From Methanosarcina sp. MSH10X1 (lineage in GTDB: Archaea > Halobacteriota > Methanosarcinia > Methanosarcinales > Methanosarcinaceae), in NCBI RefSeq assembly GCF_004099695.1, contig NZ_SCHL01000004.1:124001-188000 (forward strand): DNA of 64,000 bases, written 5' to 3'. Below are positions 7,924 through 16,867 of the stretch, in pieces (the stretch's first letter is position 1; every line of letters starts with the position of its first letter). The notes under the pieces are model-generated. The model was not told the DNA's origin. It saw nothing but the letters and a program-made list of their open reading frames with translations, and did not search any database. Position numbers and translations under genes: made by a program.

Positions 7924-9247
7924 TCACGTTACCCCACCGAGTATCATTATAAGTGGTATCGGGATTCATGTTTTCAAAGAATTTATCAATCTCTTGCCTC
8001 TCCACTTTCCGGATTTTTGCTATATGGTCTGCCTTTGTAAGGGTTAGTGGGAAACCATGCAGAGAAAGGTCGAAGAGTACTTTTCTGGTAATTTGCATGC
8101 GGAGAAAATCGTCCTTAACAAGCCCGTAAGGGGCTTCAACCTTGAAGACTATATCTTTGGAAGGCACATAAAGCATGAAAAAACAAAGGGCATAATCTTC
8201 AGACGAAAAATTATGCCTGAGCTTCTGCTGGAGCGAGTCTGCGGCTGCAAGGGGCGAAGTCCCGTTTAGCATCTTCTCATAAAACCTATTGGGCTGCAAG
8301 AACCAGTTAGTGTAAGTAATGTAAGCATTTCTTGAACCGGTGTGCCTGCCATTCTTCCCGTTATTTTTCGAGTTTCTCCCGTTGTGCCCTAATGCACTGT
8401 CAACTTTTTCGGGGGAAAGGAGATTTTTGAAAAACTGGGAGTCAAGCATCCAGGGCAGGTCGAAAGCTTCCCTTTTCTTCCGGACGCTGTCCATAATTTG
8501 CACGTCAGTTGGATTTTTCACGAAACCTACCACAGGGATGCGTTTTTCCAGGAAATGGTCCATAATATCAATGTAATTCTGGAGAATTCTTCGGGCATCG
8601 CTGTTCTGCCGGATTCTTACGTCCTCATCGTCCAGCACCATCCAGTACATTAGCTGTTTGGGATAAATTGGCCCATCCATTATGAAAAAGCTCTCAGGCC
8701 CCATGCTGTCTTTCATGAGAAGGATATGTTCGGATTCTGCGAGATACATGGCAAAACTGTGCACAATGTCAGGAGCCTTTCGTTTCAACTCGTCAGGGGC
8801 AATTGTAACCAGTTTTGCCCTTCCGAACTCCTCATCAAAGCTTTCCCAGCCCGATGTAGCCTGCATGGCTATCCTCTGGGAAGAAGAATAAGCCGCGCAT
8901 ACAATTGTCCTGAATCTCTGAATATCAAGGTTAGTAGGCGTTGCAGCCAGCCCGCAGTGGCAGAAATCAACAAAAAGCCCGCTGTCATACGTCCTGGGAT
9001 TGGTGCTCCCGCTGTCACAGGCGTAAGTAACCGGATACGGGTCTTCACCCAGCGCCATGAGCTCAGTCCTTACAATCCCCCGAAAGAGCCTGTCTATCGC
9101 CTTAAGTATGACCCTTCCATCGAGCTTCAACTCCTCAAGCAGGGAATAGATATCCGCAGCCGTTTTTGCCTCCTGAGACTCAAACGAGCAGTCAATCTTT
9201 TTAGCAAGCTCCGAGATCTTATTCATATGCACGGGCTCAAGGGTCAT
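7913..9247 (-). CDS. nurA: NurA 5'-3' nuclease
   Basis: NurA is the nuclease partner of HerA in double-strand break processing. The N-terminal catalytic motif is present as YACDSGSTNPRTYDSG near residue 75, with further acidic positions in FIMDGPIYP near 205 and a C-terminal KADHIAKI segment typical of the family. At 444 residues it is somewhat longer than many NurA proteins; a low-complexity Asn/Gly/Lys stretch (GRNSKNNGKNGRHTG) near 295 looks like a species-specific insertion. It is the first gene of the nurA-herA pair, with an 11-base overlap. Confidence 0.9.
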   Translation of the reverse strand: MTLEPVHMNKISELAKKIDCSFESQEAKTAADIYSLLEELKLDGRVILKAIDRLFRGIVRTELMALGEDPYPVTYACDSGSTNPRTYDSGLFVDFCHCGLAATPTNLDIQRFRTIVCAAYSSSQRIAMQATSGWESFDEEFGRAKLVTIAPDELKRKAPDIVHSFAMYLAESEHILLMKDSMGPESFFIMDGPIYPKQLMYWMVLDDEDVRIRQNSDARRILQNYIDIMDHFLEKRIPVVGFVKNPTDVQIMDSVRKKREAFDLPWMLDSQFFKNLLSPEKVDSALGHNGRNSKNNGKNGRHTGSRNAYITYTNWFLQPNRFYEKMLNGTSPLAAADSLQQKLRHNFSSEDYALCFFMLYVPSKDIVFKVEAPYGLVKDDFLRMQITRKVLFDLSLHGFPLTLTKADHIAKIRKVERQEIDKFFENMNPDTTYNDTRWGNVNEI

Positions 9248-9962
9248 AAACAGGAGATACTTTGAGGAGTTTATATATTTGTTGAGTGGAAAGGAGGAAA
9301 AGTTTCTGCTTTACTGGAAAAAAGGTGATGGGAATTAGAAAATATATAACTGTTTTTAGGAATTCTCTCAAATGATAGAGAAAGTGCTGGAAAACCGAAG
9401 TCACAGATTAACTGCAATTATAGGGTGATCTTATTATTCGGTTTTCCCAGAAAGATATATTTTTCGGAGATTAGCAGTATTATTATTGTTTCTAAAAGCT
9501 TTGTAATTTCGTATCAAAATTATGATTTATCTGTGCAAAATTATGATTTATCTGTGCAAAATTATGATTTATCTGTGCAAAATTATGATTTTATCTGTGT
9601 ATCAGAGTTATGTGAATTCCGGTTGTCTCTGTACCTTTTTTTGCTGCAAAAATAGAATGCATGTTTACTAATGCATATTTTTTATGATAATCCTCTGTAT
9701 TCCACTGAATATTTCCGGCAATTTGCCGCTGGAATTGGTTCAAAGTAAGCTAATAATCCATATAAAAATAACTCTCTCTCATCGATTGTTTTCGAAATAT
9801 ATATATTCTATACAGATTAATGGACCGTTGTATGCCTTTATTAGGATACTTTTTTATTCAAAGAGAATAGTTTTGCGATTAACTGCTCAATGGAAAATAA
9901 AAGTAAGGATAGTTTTTTCTTAATGTTAATGGCATACAAAAAAAAATTATAAAAAATAAGAA
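9248..9962. repeat. AT-rich intergenic region with 21-bp minisatellite
   Basis: This gap of about 700 bases lies between divergent nurA and the lysozyme gene. At 9515-9599 there are four tandem copies of CAAAATTATGATTTATCTGTG (21 bp); the last has one extra T. The rest is very AT-rich and shows no convincing gene. It marks the left edge of a compositionally distinct segment. Confidence 0.85.
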
Positions 9963-10679
9963 GTGAAAAGATCTATGAAAGCACAAATCAAAAAGACAAT
10001 CGCTATTTTGCTATTAGTTTGTTTCTTATTGTCAGTAGCAGCTTCGGCAGTAAGTGCAGCCCCTACCAAGACTAAAACATATGGAATTGACATCAGTAAA
10101 TGGCAAAAAGGAATGGATTTAGCAAAAGCTAAAAAAGAGGGCGTTAAATTTGTGATTATTAGAGGTATGTATGGAAATGAAAAGGATACAAATTTTAACA
10201 CACATTATAAAAATGCGAAGGCAGCCGGTTTAAAGGTAGGTGCTTATCAGTACACTAGAGCAGTAAATGAAGCTCAAGCTAGAGAAGAAGCACAATTATT
10301 TATTAGTAAATGTTTAAAAGGTAGACAATTTGAGTATCCTATCTATATAGATGTAGAAGATAAGCTATTAAAAAATTTAAGTAAAGAACAAGTTGATGCA
10401 ATTATTACAGCATGGTGTGATGAAATGGAAAAAGCCGGTTACTTTGCAGGATTCTATTGTAATGGTGACTGGTATAAAAATGAAATGCATGGTGCGCAAT
10501 TAATGAAAAAATATACTTGCTGGTATGCAAGCTGGGGAATTACAACTACTAATTATCCAATGCACCAATTCTCGGGAGGAACCAAAAAAGTAGCAGGTAT
10601 GAGCTGCGATCAAGATTATTGTTATGTTGATTTCCCCAGTATTATTGTAAAAGGCGGTTTTAACGGATATAAAAAGTAA
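9963..10679 (+). CDS. Secreted GH25 lysozyme (muramidase)
   Basis: A glycoside hydrolase family 25 N-acetylmuramidase, which cuts bacterial peptidoglycan. A clean signal peptide (KK, then IAILLLVCFLLSV, ending VSAAP) is followed by one GH25 barrel: GIDISKWQKG near residue 41 gives the first catalytic Asp, and YIDVED near 127-132 gives the DxE pair; VIIRGMYG, VGAYQYTRA and ASWGI also fit the family. Six Cys in the mature part could form disulfides. No wall-binding domain. Codon use is AT-rich (TTA Leu, AGA Arg, GGT Gly), unlike neighbours such as nurA. Methanosarcina has no murein, so the target would be other cells. Probably acquired from Firmicutes-like bacteria. The start is GTG 9963 or ATG 9975. 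Confidence 0.92.
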   Translation: MKRSMKAQIKKTIAILLLVCFLLSVAASAVSAAPTKTKTYGIDISKWQKGMDLAKAKKEGVKFVIIRGMYGNEKDTNFNTHYKNAKAAGLKVGAYQYTRAVNEAQAREEAQLFISKCLKGRQFEYPIYIDVEDKLLKNLSKEQVDAIITAWCDEMEKAGYFAGFYCNGDWYKNEMHGAQLMKKYTCWYASWGITTTNYPMHQFSGGTKKVAGMSCDQDYCYVDFPSIIVKGGFNGYKK

Positions 10680-10991
10680 AACAGTAATATACAGTAAATA
10701 ATACTACTGAAACATTATGGGACGTAATATGGCAGTGTGACGATTTTTCTGAAAAACTCAACTCTTAAAAGTTATTGGGTGGAAAATTCCGTGTCGAGAC
10801 ATTAATTTTCCCTCAGTACATAAAAGTTTGATTCCATGTTTACGGTGAATTCGAGACACTGCCTCTTCTCTTGTTCAAAAGCTCATTTTTAGACAACTGG
10901 ATGTTTAAATTCTAACATAAAAAATAACAATTTTAATGTTTTGATTTTTAACCTGATACAGGATAGGAATGACTTATCTTTTATTACTGTC
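10680..10991. other. Intergenic gap, no gene seen
   Basis: About 310 AT-rich bases between the convergent lysozyme and orphan genes. Two similar short segments (GTCGAGACATTAA and TTCGAGACACTGC) recur about 60 bases apart. They may be a relic of an inserted element, but I cannot identify one. Confidence 0.4.
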
Positions 10992-11468
10992 TCAGGTATT
11001 GTTCAGTTCCTCGACTTTTGCCTGTGCTGCTTCCTCTGTTTCGAATATCTCGGTATCCGAGGGAAAACAATATAGACATACTCCATCTGTGACCTTTGCA
11101 GTTCTGTATATAAGGGTGTACACAGGTTTGTCCATATCATCTTCTTTCAGGTAGCTGATTTCATTCTCACCGAAATTTACCAGTGCATATTCCAGACCAT
11201 CTATTTCGATTGTCTCAGGAAATTCCATACCATCGAATATTTGTTTCCCGACTGAAAAATTCAGGTCCTTATACAATAATATCGGTCGAACAAAGACTTT
11301 CGGAAGCTTCGACTCCCTGTCTTCGCCTGAAAAATGTGACACATCCACTTCTTCACTTTCATAGTCAGAAAAGCTCGCGTTTCGAGATGCATACTCGTAT
11401 ACTGACTCATATACCTGTACAATGATTCCATTGATCTCGATCTGAGTTGTCATAAGTTTCAGTCCCAT
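10992..11468 (-). CDS. Hypothetical protein, orphan
   Basis: A 158-residue acidic, soluble protein that I do not recognise. It has no signal peptide or membrane helix. The sequence alternates short strands with acidic turns (for example EIDGLEYALVNFGENEISYL), which suggests a mostly beta protein. A single CLYC pair occurs near residue 133. It is alone on the minus strand between the lysozyme and the Mrr-like gene. The start is ATG 11468 or the ATG five codons later at 11453; neither has a clear ribosome binding site. Coding status is likely from the length and balanced composition in an AT-rich area, but not certain. Confidence 0.5.
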   Translation of the reverse strand: MGLKLMTTQIEINGIIVQVYESVYEYASRNASFSDYESEEVDVSHFSGEDRESKLPKVFVRPILLYKDLNFSVGKQIFDGMEFPETIEIDGLEYALVNFGENEISYLKEDDMDKPVYTLIYRTAKVTDGVCLYCFPSDTEIFETEEAAQAKVEELNNT

Positions 11469-12099
11469 GTATCTCGTAGACCGGTCTAGATATCATTCAG
11501 TAAGAAATGTGTGAAAATTTAAGTTATTTTTAAGTTATTACAAGATATTCATGTTATTACAAGATTATTTTTACGTTATTATTAGACTATTTTTAGGTTA
11601 TTATGAGATTATTTTCCAGGTTATTAAATTATTCATTTTTTAGTAGAATCGGAACTTTTTCAGCCGCAACCACCAGTGAGGCAGTATCATTACGGATAAA
11701 GGATATTGTTATTGCACCTTCTATAATTAATTGGAGAATTAAGCCAGGAATATGAAAGATTTGCTTTTGTGCTATTTAGCTTAGATGGCTTATCCAGTAG
11801 CCTTTCAGCCTGTTTACGTCTCATCAGGGAGATTTCCTTTTTCATGTGTCCAATTATTAATTGATACAAAACAATTAAATTCAATTTAGAAAATAGGCAC
11901 TTAAAGCAACAGTATATTTATATTAAATCATTGTTTTCATTGGTAAGCTGCGGCCATATTTGATTCACTTGCCTCTATAGGGGCATAAACCGGAAATAAT
12001 ATTCTAAAATTATAGAATTATTGTAATTTTTTAACATGCATTAAGGACTTTGCATTACGGACTTGTCGATAGGTTTTAAAAACAGAAGGAAGTAGGCTG
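11469..12099. other. AT-rich intergenic region with degenerate repeats
   Basis: About 630 bases without a convincing gene. From about 11520 to 11630 a loose repeat of roughly 23-30 bases built on GTTATTA-AGATTATTTT occurs four or five times. The remainder is AT-rich; a short reading frame at 11690-11884 on the minus strand has no family features and I do not accept it. Confidence 0.5.
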
Positions 12100-12690
12100 A
12101 TGAAAACAAGTAAAAGAGGGAAGAGAAGAAAACAACGCCGCTCTGGCAATGGAATATTTAAAATTATGTCATATATTTTAGTAAAACCAGTTAAGCTGCT
12201 CATTATTTTTTCAATCTATTCACTGAAATCAATCTGGCTACTATTTAGTTTTTCAATGGGTTTACTTTACAGGCTTACAAAACAACTGTTTAAGAAAAGT
12301 CCATCAAATCCAGCCTTATCCGCATTAGCTGAGATCGACGAAATGAATGGATACAAATTTGAAGAGTTTATGAAACATGTTTATGAGCAGTTAGGATATT
12401 CAGTTTATCACACCCCAAAATCAGGTGATCAGGGTGCAGATCTTATTCTAACATCGAAAGAAAAAACAAGAATCGCTGTTCAGGTCAAACGATACTCGGG
12501 GAAGGTTTCAAACAGTGCGGTACAGGAAGTCGTAGCTGCAAAAGGTTTCTACAAATGTACCGAAGGTATAGTAGTTACAAATAGTTACTTTACCAATTCC
12601 GCCAGACAATTAGCTGAGGCGAACTTTATTGACCTGGTTGATAGAAATGGACTTGAAAAGCTGATCAATAATATTCTAGTTAAGCTCTGA
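12100..12690 (+). CDS. Membrane-anchored Mrr-like restriction endonuclease
   Basis: The C-terminal 110 residues form an Mrr-type PD-(D/E)XK endonuclease domain: NGYKFEEFMKHVYEQLGY, then GDQGADLIL with the catalytic Asp, then VQVKRYSGKV as the QxK element, then the helix GFYKCTEGIVVTNSYF. The N-terminus is very basic (about residues 1-20) and is followed by hydrophobic stretches (LIIFSIYSL, IWLLFSFSMGLLY) that look like two membrane segments, so the nuclease domain should be tethered on the cytoplasmic side. Type IV enzymes of this fold cut modified DNA; the membrane tether suggests action on incoming DNA, which is inference. No methylase is nearby. Codon use is AT-rich like the lysozyme. Confidence 0.85.
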   Translation: MKTSKRGKRRKQRRSGNGIFKIMSYILVKPVKLLIIFSIYSLKSIWLLFSFSMGLLYRLTKQLFKKSPSNPALSALAEIDEMNGYKFEEFMKHVYEQLGYSVYHTPKSGDQGADLILTSKEKTRIAVQVKRYSGKVSNSAVQEVVAAKGFYKCTEGIVVTNSYFTNSARQLAEANFIDLVDRNGLEKLINNILVKL

Positions 12691-13049
12691 ATATAAACAG
12701 CCTGTTTTTGTGTGACTTGCTAGCTGGCTCACCCGGTCATTCTTCCGGCTTAGCTGGCACTTATCAGGTCTATTTGTTATTCTCAGATCTATTATTTTCC
12801 TGGATCTATTATTTTCCTGGATCTATTATTTTCCTGGATCTATTATTTTCCTGAATCTATTATTTTCCTGAATCTATTATTTTCCTGGATCTATTATTTT
12901 CTCAGATATCCTTCTCTCAAATATTCCTCTCTCAGATTTATCTTATCCAGGGTTGTCTATTCTCTCCCTTAACCCTATGATACAGGTAGTCATTGTTTGG
13001 AAATCTGTTTTTGACTAAAAATGCCTCAACAATTCAAATCCCATAACAC
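12691..13049. repeat. Intergenic minisatellite, 17-bp unit
   Basis: A 17-base unit, TATTATTTTCCTGGATC, is repeated in tandem seven times from about 12789 to 12900, with GAATC replacing GGATC in the middle copies. Degenerate CTCAGAT-containing copies continue on the right. No gene is seen in the 360-base gap between the convergent Mrr-like and coiled-coil genes. Confidence 0.85.
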
Positions 13050-13427
13050 TTAATCCGGCTTACTCGATCTATTTTTTCTTATTTCATCTCTTATCGCTGC
13101 CAGTTTACCGCGAGCAGAATTATATTCATTTCTCAGAGTTTCAACATCCTCCGGAACGGTTTTCATCCTTGACTCTACCAGTTCTCTCATCTGTTCATCT
13201 TCAATCTCATCCGATAACTTGCAGGTCAATTCTTCTTTAATCTGTCCTACCTCTTCGATGTATTCGTCGAATTTATCGACGAAGTCTGCCATATTTAGTT
13301 CTCTTGCCACCGTTTCCAGACTTTCTAACTCATCGATCAGAGCATCTGCATTCCTGTCAAGATCGTTCATTTTCTGTTCTAACCTTGTTAGCCTGGACAT
13401 TATATCCTGCCCGGTTGATTCAGACAA
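13050..13427 (-). CDS. Small coiled-coil protein
   Basis: A 125-residue, highly charged and almost fully helical protein with heptad patterns (SRLTRLEQKMNDLDRNADAL and ESLETVARELN), consistent with a coiled coil. No catalytic motif, signal or membrane segment. It starts at TTG 13427, supported by a GGGGGT sequence upstream. It lies 68 bp downstream of the aldehyde dehydrogenase start and on the same strand. Function unknown; a structural or adaptor role would fit such a protein, but nothing in the sequence shows a partner. Confidence 0.65.
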   Translation of the reverse strand: MSESTGQDIMSRLTRLEQKMNDLDRNADALIDELESLETVARELNMADFVDKFDEYIEEVGQIKEELTCKLSDEIEDEQMRELVESRMKTVPEDVETLRNEYNSARGKLAAIRDEIRKNRSSKPD

Positions 13428-13495
13428 TATATTACCCCCATAAAAGATTGAATGTCAGAATTACAATACTAACCCTATAGACTTTAAAGCTCCTC

Positions 13496-14860
13496 TCATC
13501 TATTAACAACAACAGTCTTTATATTCACAAATTCTTTAAGCCCATAATGGGAAAGTTCTCGACCTACTCCGGATTTCTTTACCCCGCCGAAAGGCAACCT
13601 CGGACCGGACCTGATCATTCCGTTGATTGATACGGATCCGGATTTTATTCTTTTTGCCAGTCTTTCGGCTCTACCCAGGTTTCGAGACCAGATTTTAGCT
13701 CCGAGCCCATACTCTGTGGAGTTTGCAATTTCGACAGCTTCGTCTTCATCCTTTGCTGTGATCACAGGGGCAATAGGTCCGAAAACCTCAAGCCTGCATA
13801 CTTCCATATCGGTACTGGCTGCAGGGATAATGACAGGATTGAAGAAGAAACCCTTATTACGCTCTTCTCCGTGTACATGAAGTTTTGCACCTTTTTTCTC
13901 CGCATCTTTAAGAACTTTTCCAAGATTATCGACAAACTCTTTCCTTGCAAGAGGTCCGATATCGGTTTCCTCATCCATGGGATCCCCGATTTTCAGTTTC
14001 TGCACTAGAAGTTCAAATGCCTCGATAAAATCCACAACAACATCTTCTATGACAATGATGCGCTTGGCAGCGATACAGCTCTGCCCGGCGTTCAGAAATC
14101 GAGACTTCGCGGCTGCCTGTGCAGCTTTCTTGATGTCAGCATCTTCAAGCACTATGAAAGGGTCCGAACCTCCGAGTTCCAGGACTACAGGCTTGATCAA
14201 TCTCCCCGCAAGATTCCCGATTTCCAAACCTGCCTCTACGCTGCCGGTAAGTGAAATTCCATCCACCATTTCTTCTTCAATAACCTGCATAGCAGTTTTA
14301 GAGTCAATTAACAGGGTGGTGAAAACGCTTTCAGGAAATCCGGCTTCAATAAAAATTTTCTCAATCTCCAGTGCTGACCCAGGGACATTTGAGGCGTGCT
14401 TGATCACGCACACATTTCCTGCACATATTGCAGGTACTGCAAACCTGAAGACCTGCCAGAAAGGGAAGTTCCAGGGCATGATCCCGAAAATCACTCCAAG
14501 GGGCTCAAAGGTTACGTAGCTTTTTTCAGTGCCTGTATCCACAATTTCATCCATCAGTAACCCTGCCGAGTTTTCCGCATAATAATCACAGAGCCGGGCG
14601 CATTTTTCAATCTCATGCCTTGACTGCCTGATAGGTTTACCCATTTCCTTAGTAATAATTTCGGCATAAACCTCGATATTTTGCCGAAGGATCCTGGCAA
14701 CCCCTATGAAATGCTTTGCCCTTTCCTCCGCAGGCAGCAAACTCCACACTGAAAAAGCAGCCCTGGAATTTTCAATCCGGGCTCTGCATTCCCCGAAAGA
14801 AAATGAATCATATACCCGGTTTATCTCTTCAGTATAAGGGTTAATTGATTTAATTTTCAT
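13496..14860 (-). CDS. NAD(P)-dependent aldehyde dehydrogenase
   Basis: A full-length class aldehyde dehydrogenase (454 residues) of the succinate-semialdehyde/lactaldehyde dehydrogenase type. Visible motifs are GVIFGIMPWNFPFWQ (cofactor and oxyanion Asn), the SLTGSVEAG turn, catalytic Glu in ELGGSDPFIV, catalytic Cys in GQSCIA, and EVFGPIAPV toward the end. Family members close to this one oxidise succinate semialdehyde; in methanogens a related enzyme oxidises lactaldehyde to lactate for F420 synthesis (CofA), so that is a serious alternative given cofD 11 kb away. Substrate cannot be decided from sequence. Confidence 0.88.
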   Translation of the reverse strand: MKIKSINPYTEEINRVYDSFSFGECRARIENSRAAFSVWSLLPAEERAKHFIGVARILRQNIEVYAEIITKEMGKPIRQSRHEIEKCARLCDYYAENSAGLLMDEIVDTGTEKSYVTFEPLGVIFGIMPWNFPFWQVFRFAVPAICAGNVCVIKHASNVPGSALEIEKIFIEAGFPESVFTTLLIDSKTAMQVIEEEMVDGISLTGSVEAGLEIGNLAGRLIKPVVLELGGSDPFIVLEDADIKKAAQAAAKSRFLNAGQSCIAAKRIIVIEDVVVDFIEAFELLVQKLKIGDPMDEETDIGPLARKEFVDNLGKVLKDAEKKGAKLHVHGEERNKGFFFNPVIIPAASTDMEVCRLEVFGPIAPVITAKDEDEAVEIANSTEYGLGAKIWSRNLGRAERLAKRIKSGSVSINGMIRSGPRLPFGGVKKSGVGRELSHYGLKEFVNIKTVVVNR

Positions 14861-15033
14861 ACTCTCCCCCGAAAAAGAGTCATTATTAGTATTGAAATTC
14901 CCAGTATTATAAATTAAGGAAAAATAAAATCTGAAAAGGAAAAAAGATTCTGAGTTTAAATGTGGATAGCCTTTTTCGCGAGAAGACGAATATGTTTGCT
15001 TATGTTACCCTGATTTCGCAAATCAGCTATGAG

Positions 15034-15531
15034 TTACTTCAACACACCGTTTTTCCAGAAGAATTTCTTTTTTGAGTTGCGTTCAAATTTCTCAAACAGG
15101 TCTGAAGGAAGTGCAGAAGATCCTGTTTTTTCAAGAGGGATACAGAACATTCTTTTCGGATTCCTCGCCTTACCACCGAGTCCTATAACAACGTAAAAAG
15201 GGATCTCGTTGTCCTTTGCAAAGATTTTGTAGCGTCCGAGCTGGCTGGGTGCGGACCAGTGAAGTTGATCTCTATACAGATTTGACCTGAATTTGCATTC
15301 AACACAGAAGATTTCATTTGTGGGCCTGTGGCGGAGAACAAGATCCGGGCCGCAATCGGACTCGACAAACCGGGTGTGCTTCCGTGCCATATCGGTAGTC
15401 CACTGCACAATGGAGAAATATTTTTCATCGAAAAGATCCACAACATATTTTTCGAAATCGTCACCTTTTTGTTCGGATTCGTTTTCAAAAATTACCTCGA
15501 TAACCTTTCTCAGCTTTCTTAATAAATCCAT
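15034..15531 (-). CDS. PD-(D/E)XK nuclease-like protein
   Basis: A 165-residue protein with the layout of a small restriction-endonuclease-like fold: an N-terminal helix with GDDFEKYVVDLFDEKYF, then GPDLVLRHRPTNEIFCVECKFRSN, which supplies the D...ExK catalytic triad, and a later strand PFYVVIGLGG. A preceding TRFVESDCGPD stretch fits the beta-hairpin before the catalytic Asp. It may be a nuclease in repair or defence, or a non-catalytic relative. It is monocistronic, between the aldehyde dehydrogenase and the divergent PHP gene. Confidence 0.65.
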   Translation of the reverse strand: MDLLRKLRKVIEVIFENESEQKGDDFEKYVVDLFDEKYFSIVQWTTDMARKHTRFVESDCGPDLVLRHRPTNEIFCVECKFRSNLYRDQLHWSAPSQLGRYKIFAKDNEIPFYVVIGLGGKARNPKRMFCIPLEKTGSSALPSDLFEKFERNSKKKFFWKNGVLK

Positions 15532-15793
15532 AGTTAACCACTAAGATTTTTGTGAAAATATCGGAATATTTCAGTATATTTATAAATCTAATGGTATGAG
15601 CCGGAAGAAAGCTATAGAGTATGCCAGAACAGGAAGAAATTTCTAACAGGTTTTTATTCGGAAATCGGGCAAACCTGAGTCCTGACTTGAATTTGTCCGG
15701 AAAACCTTAATCTAAAAAAAGGATATACTATATTGGGGAGAGATTTAATACTTAATAAAAATAATCAACATAAAATTAAAGTTACCGGATTTT

Positions 15794-16804
15794 ATGCCTA
15801 TGGGGAGAAGGCCGAAAAATTACGAGGAGAAGCTGATTGCTCCGGAACGAGCAGCTGAGCTTATAGAAGAGGGCTGGAAGCGGGCAGACCTTCATGTTCA
15901 CACTACCTGTTCCTTTGACGTACTTCCTGTCAAAGACCTGCATCCGGAAAGTCTTTATGAGAAAGCCCTCAAGCTCGGAATGGATTATATTACGTTTACG
16001 GATCACGACACCTTAGAAGCATATGAAATTCTCGGATGGGACCGGGAAAAGCTCGTTCCTGGGGTTGAAATGAGTGTACACGACCCGGAGTTTGCAGGAC
16101 ACAGCCTGCACATCAACGTTTTTGAATTTGACAGGGAGGAATTCTTAGAACTAAGAGAAATTGCGGAAATCGAACATGACCTGAAAAGCTTTATCAAGTA
16201 TCTCAATCGGCACAAACTTCCTTTTATATATAACCATCCTTTCTGGTTTGAGTTTCACCATGAACCGAATCCGTCTGCAGTACCCAGACTGGCAAGACTT
16301 TTCCCTGTACTTGAATACAATATGCATGAGCTTAAGCAGAAAAATGAACTTACTATTACCCTGGCTGAGAAGTTTGGCAAAGGTATTGTCGCGACGACCG
16401 ACACGCATTCCGGAAGAATCGGGAAGGTATGTACCCTGGCAAAGGGCGATGATTTCAAAGAGTTTTTCGGGAATATAAAAAAAGGGAAAAGCTACATTGT
16501 CCCTGAGAATCTTACCAGAGAGCTTCTGATTGATGAGATGAATACCTGGATAGACCTTATTTTTGAAAAGAGCCAGAAAAGCAGTGATATAAAAGGCTAC
16601 CTGACCGGGATAAAATCCCTGGATACAATGGTCAGGATTTCCAGAAGTACGCTATTGAATTGCTTTCCCGGGCTCAACCGAACAACCATGAGCCTGCTCT
16701 ATATGATTTCAAATACAGGGCTTCCAGCCTCATTTTACCTGTATTCGGAAAAAAGTTTCGTAAAAGAAATTGAAAAGCAAATCGAAATTAAAAAGCAAAA
16801 ATGA
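15794..16804 (+). CDS. PHP-domain metal-dependent phosphoesterase
   Basis: The PHP metal-binding set is present: DLHVHTTCSFD near residue 32, TFTDHDTLE near 73, PGVEMSVHD near 95, a YNHPFWFEFHH block near 147 and ATTDTHSGR near 200. Proteins of this type hydrolyse phosphate esters such as nucleoside bisphosphates or RNA ends. The extra C-terminal 110 residues contain a long helical segment and hydrophobic patches with no known family resemblance that I can name. Start at 15794; an in-frame ATG two codons later is possible. Substrate unknown. Confidence 0.8.
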   Translation: MPMGRRPKNYEEKLIAPERAAELIEEGWKRADLHVHTTCSFDVLPVKDLHPESLYEKALKLGMDYITFTDHDTLEAYEILGWDREKLVPGVEMSVHDPEFAGHSLHINVFEFDREEFLELREIAEIEHDLKSFIKYLNRHKLPFIYNHPFWFEFHHEPNPSAVPRLARLFPVLEYNMHELKQKNELTITLAEKFGKGIVATTDTHSGRIGKVCTLAKGDDFKEFFGNIKKGKSYIVPENLTRELLIDEMNTWIDLIFEKSQKSSDIKGYLTGIKSLDTMVRISRSTLLNCFPGLNRTTMSLLYMISNTGLPASFYLYSEKSFVKEIEKQIEIKKQK

Positions 16805-16867
16805 AACGAATGTAAAGTAATTTAATACGGGCTTAAAGGAAGAAACTGAGACCAAATCAGGAAAAAT

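Noticed and set aside
10680-10991. Insertion-sequence remnant suggested by repeated TCGAGACA words
   Set aside because: Only two short similar words, with no terminal inverted repeats or transposase fragment that I can recognise.
11690-11884. 64-residue frame on the minus strand
   Set aside because: Low complexity in an AT-rich gap, with no supporting signals.
12789-12900. Possible CRISPR array
   Set aside because: The 17-bp units are directly abutting with no unique spacers, and no cas genes are in the window. The same holds for the other tandem arrays.
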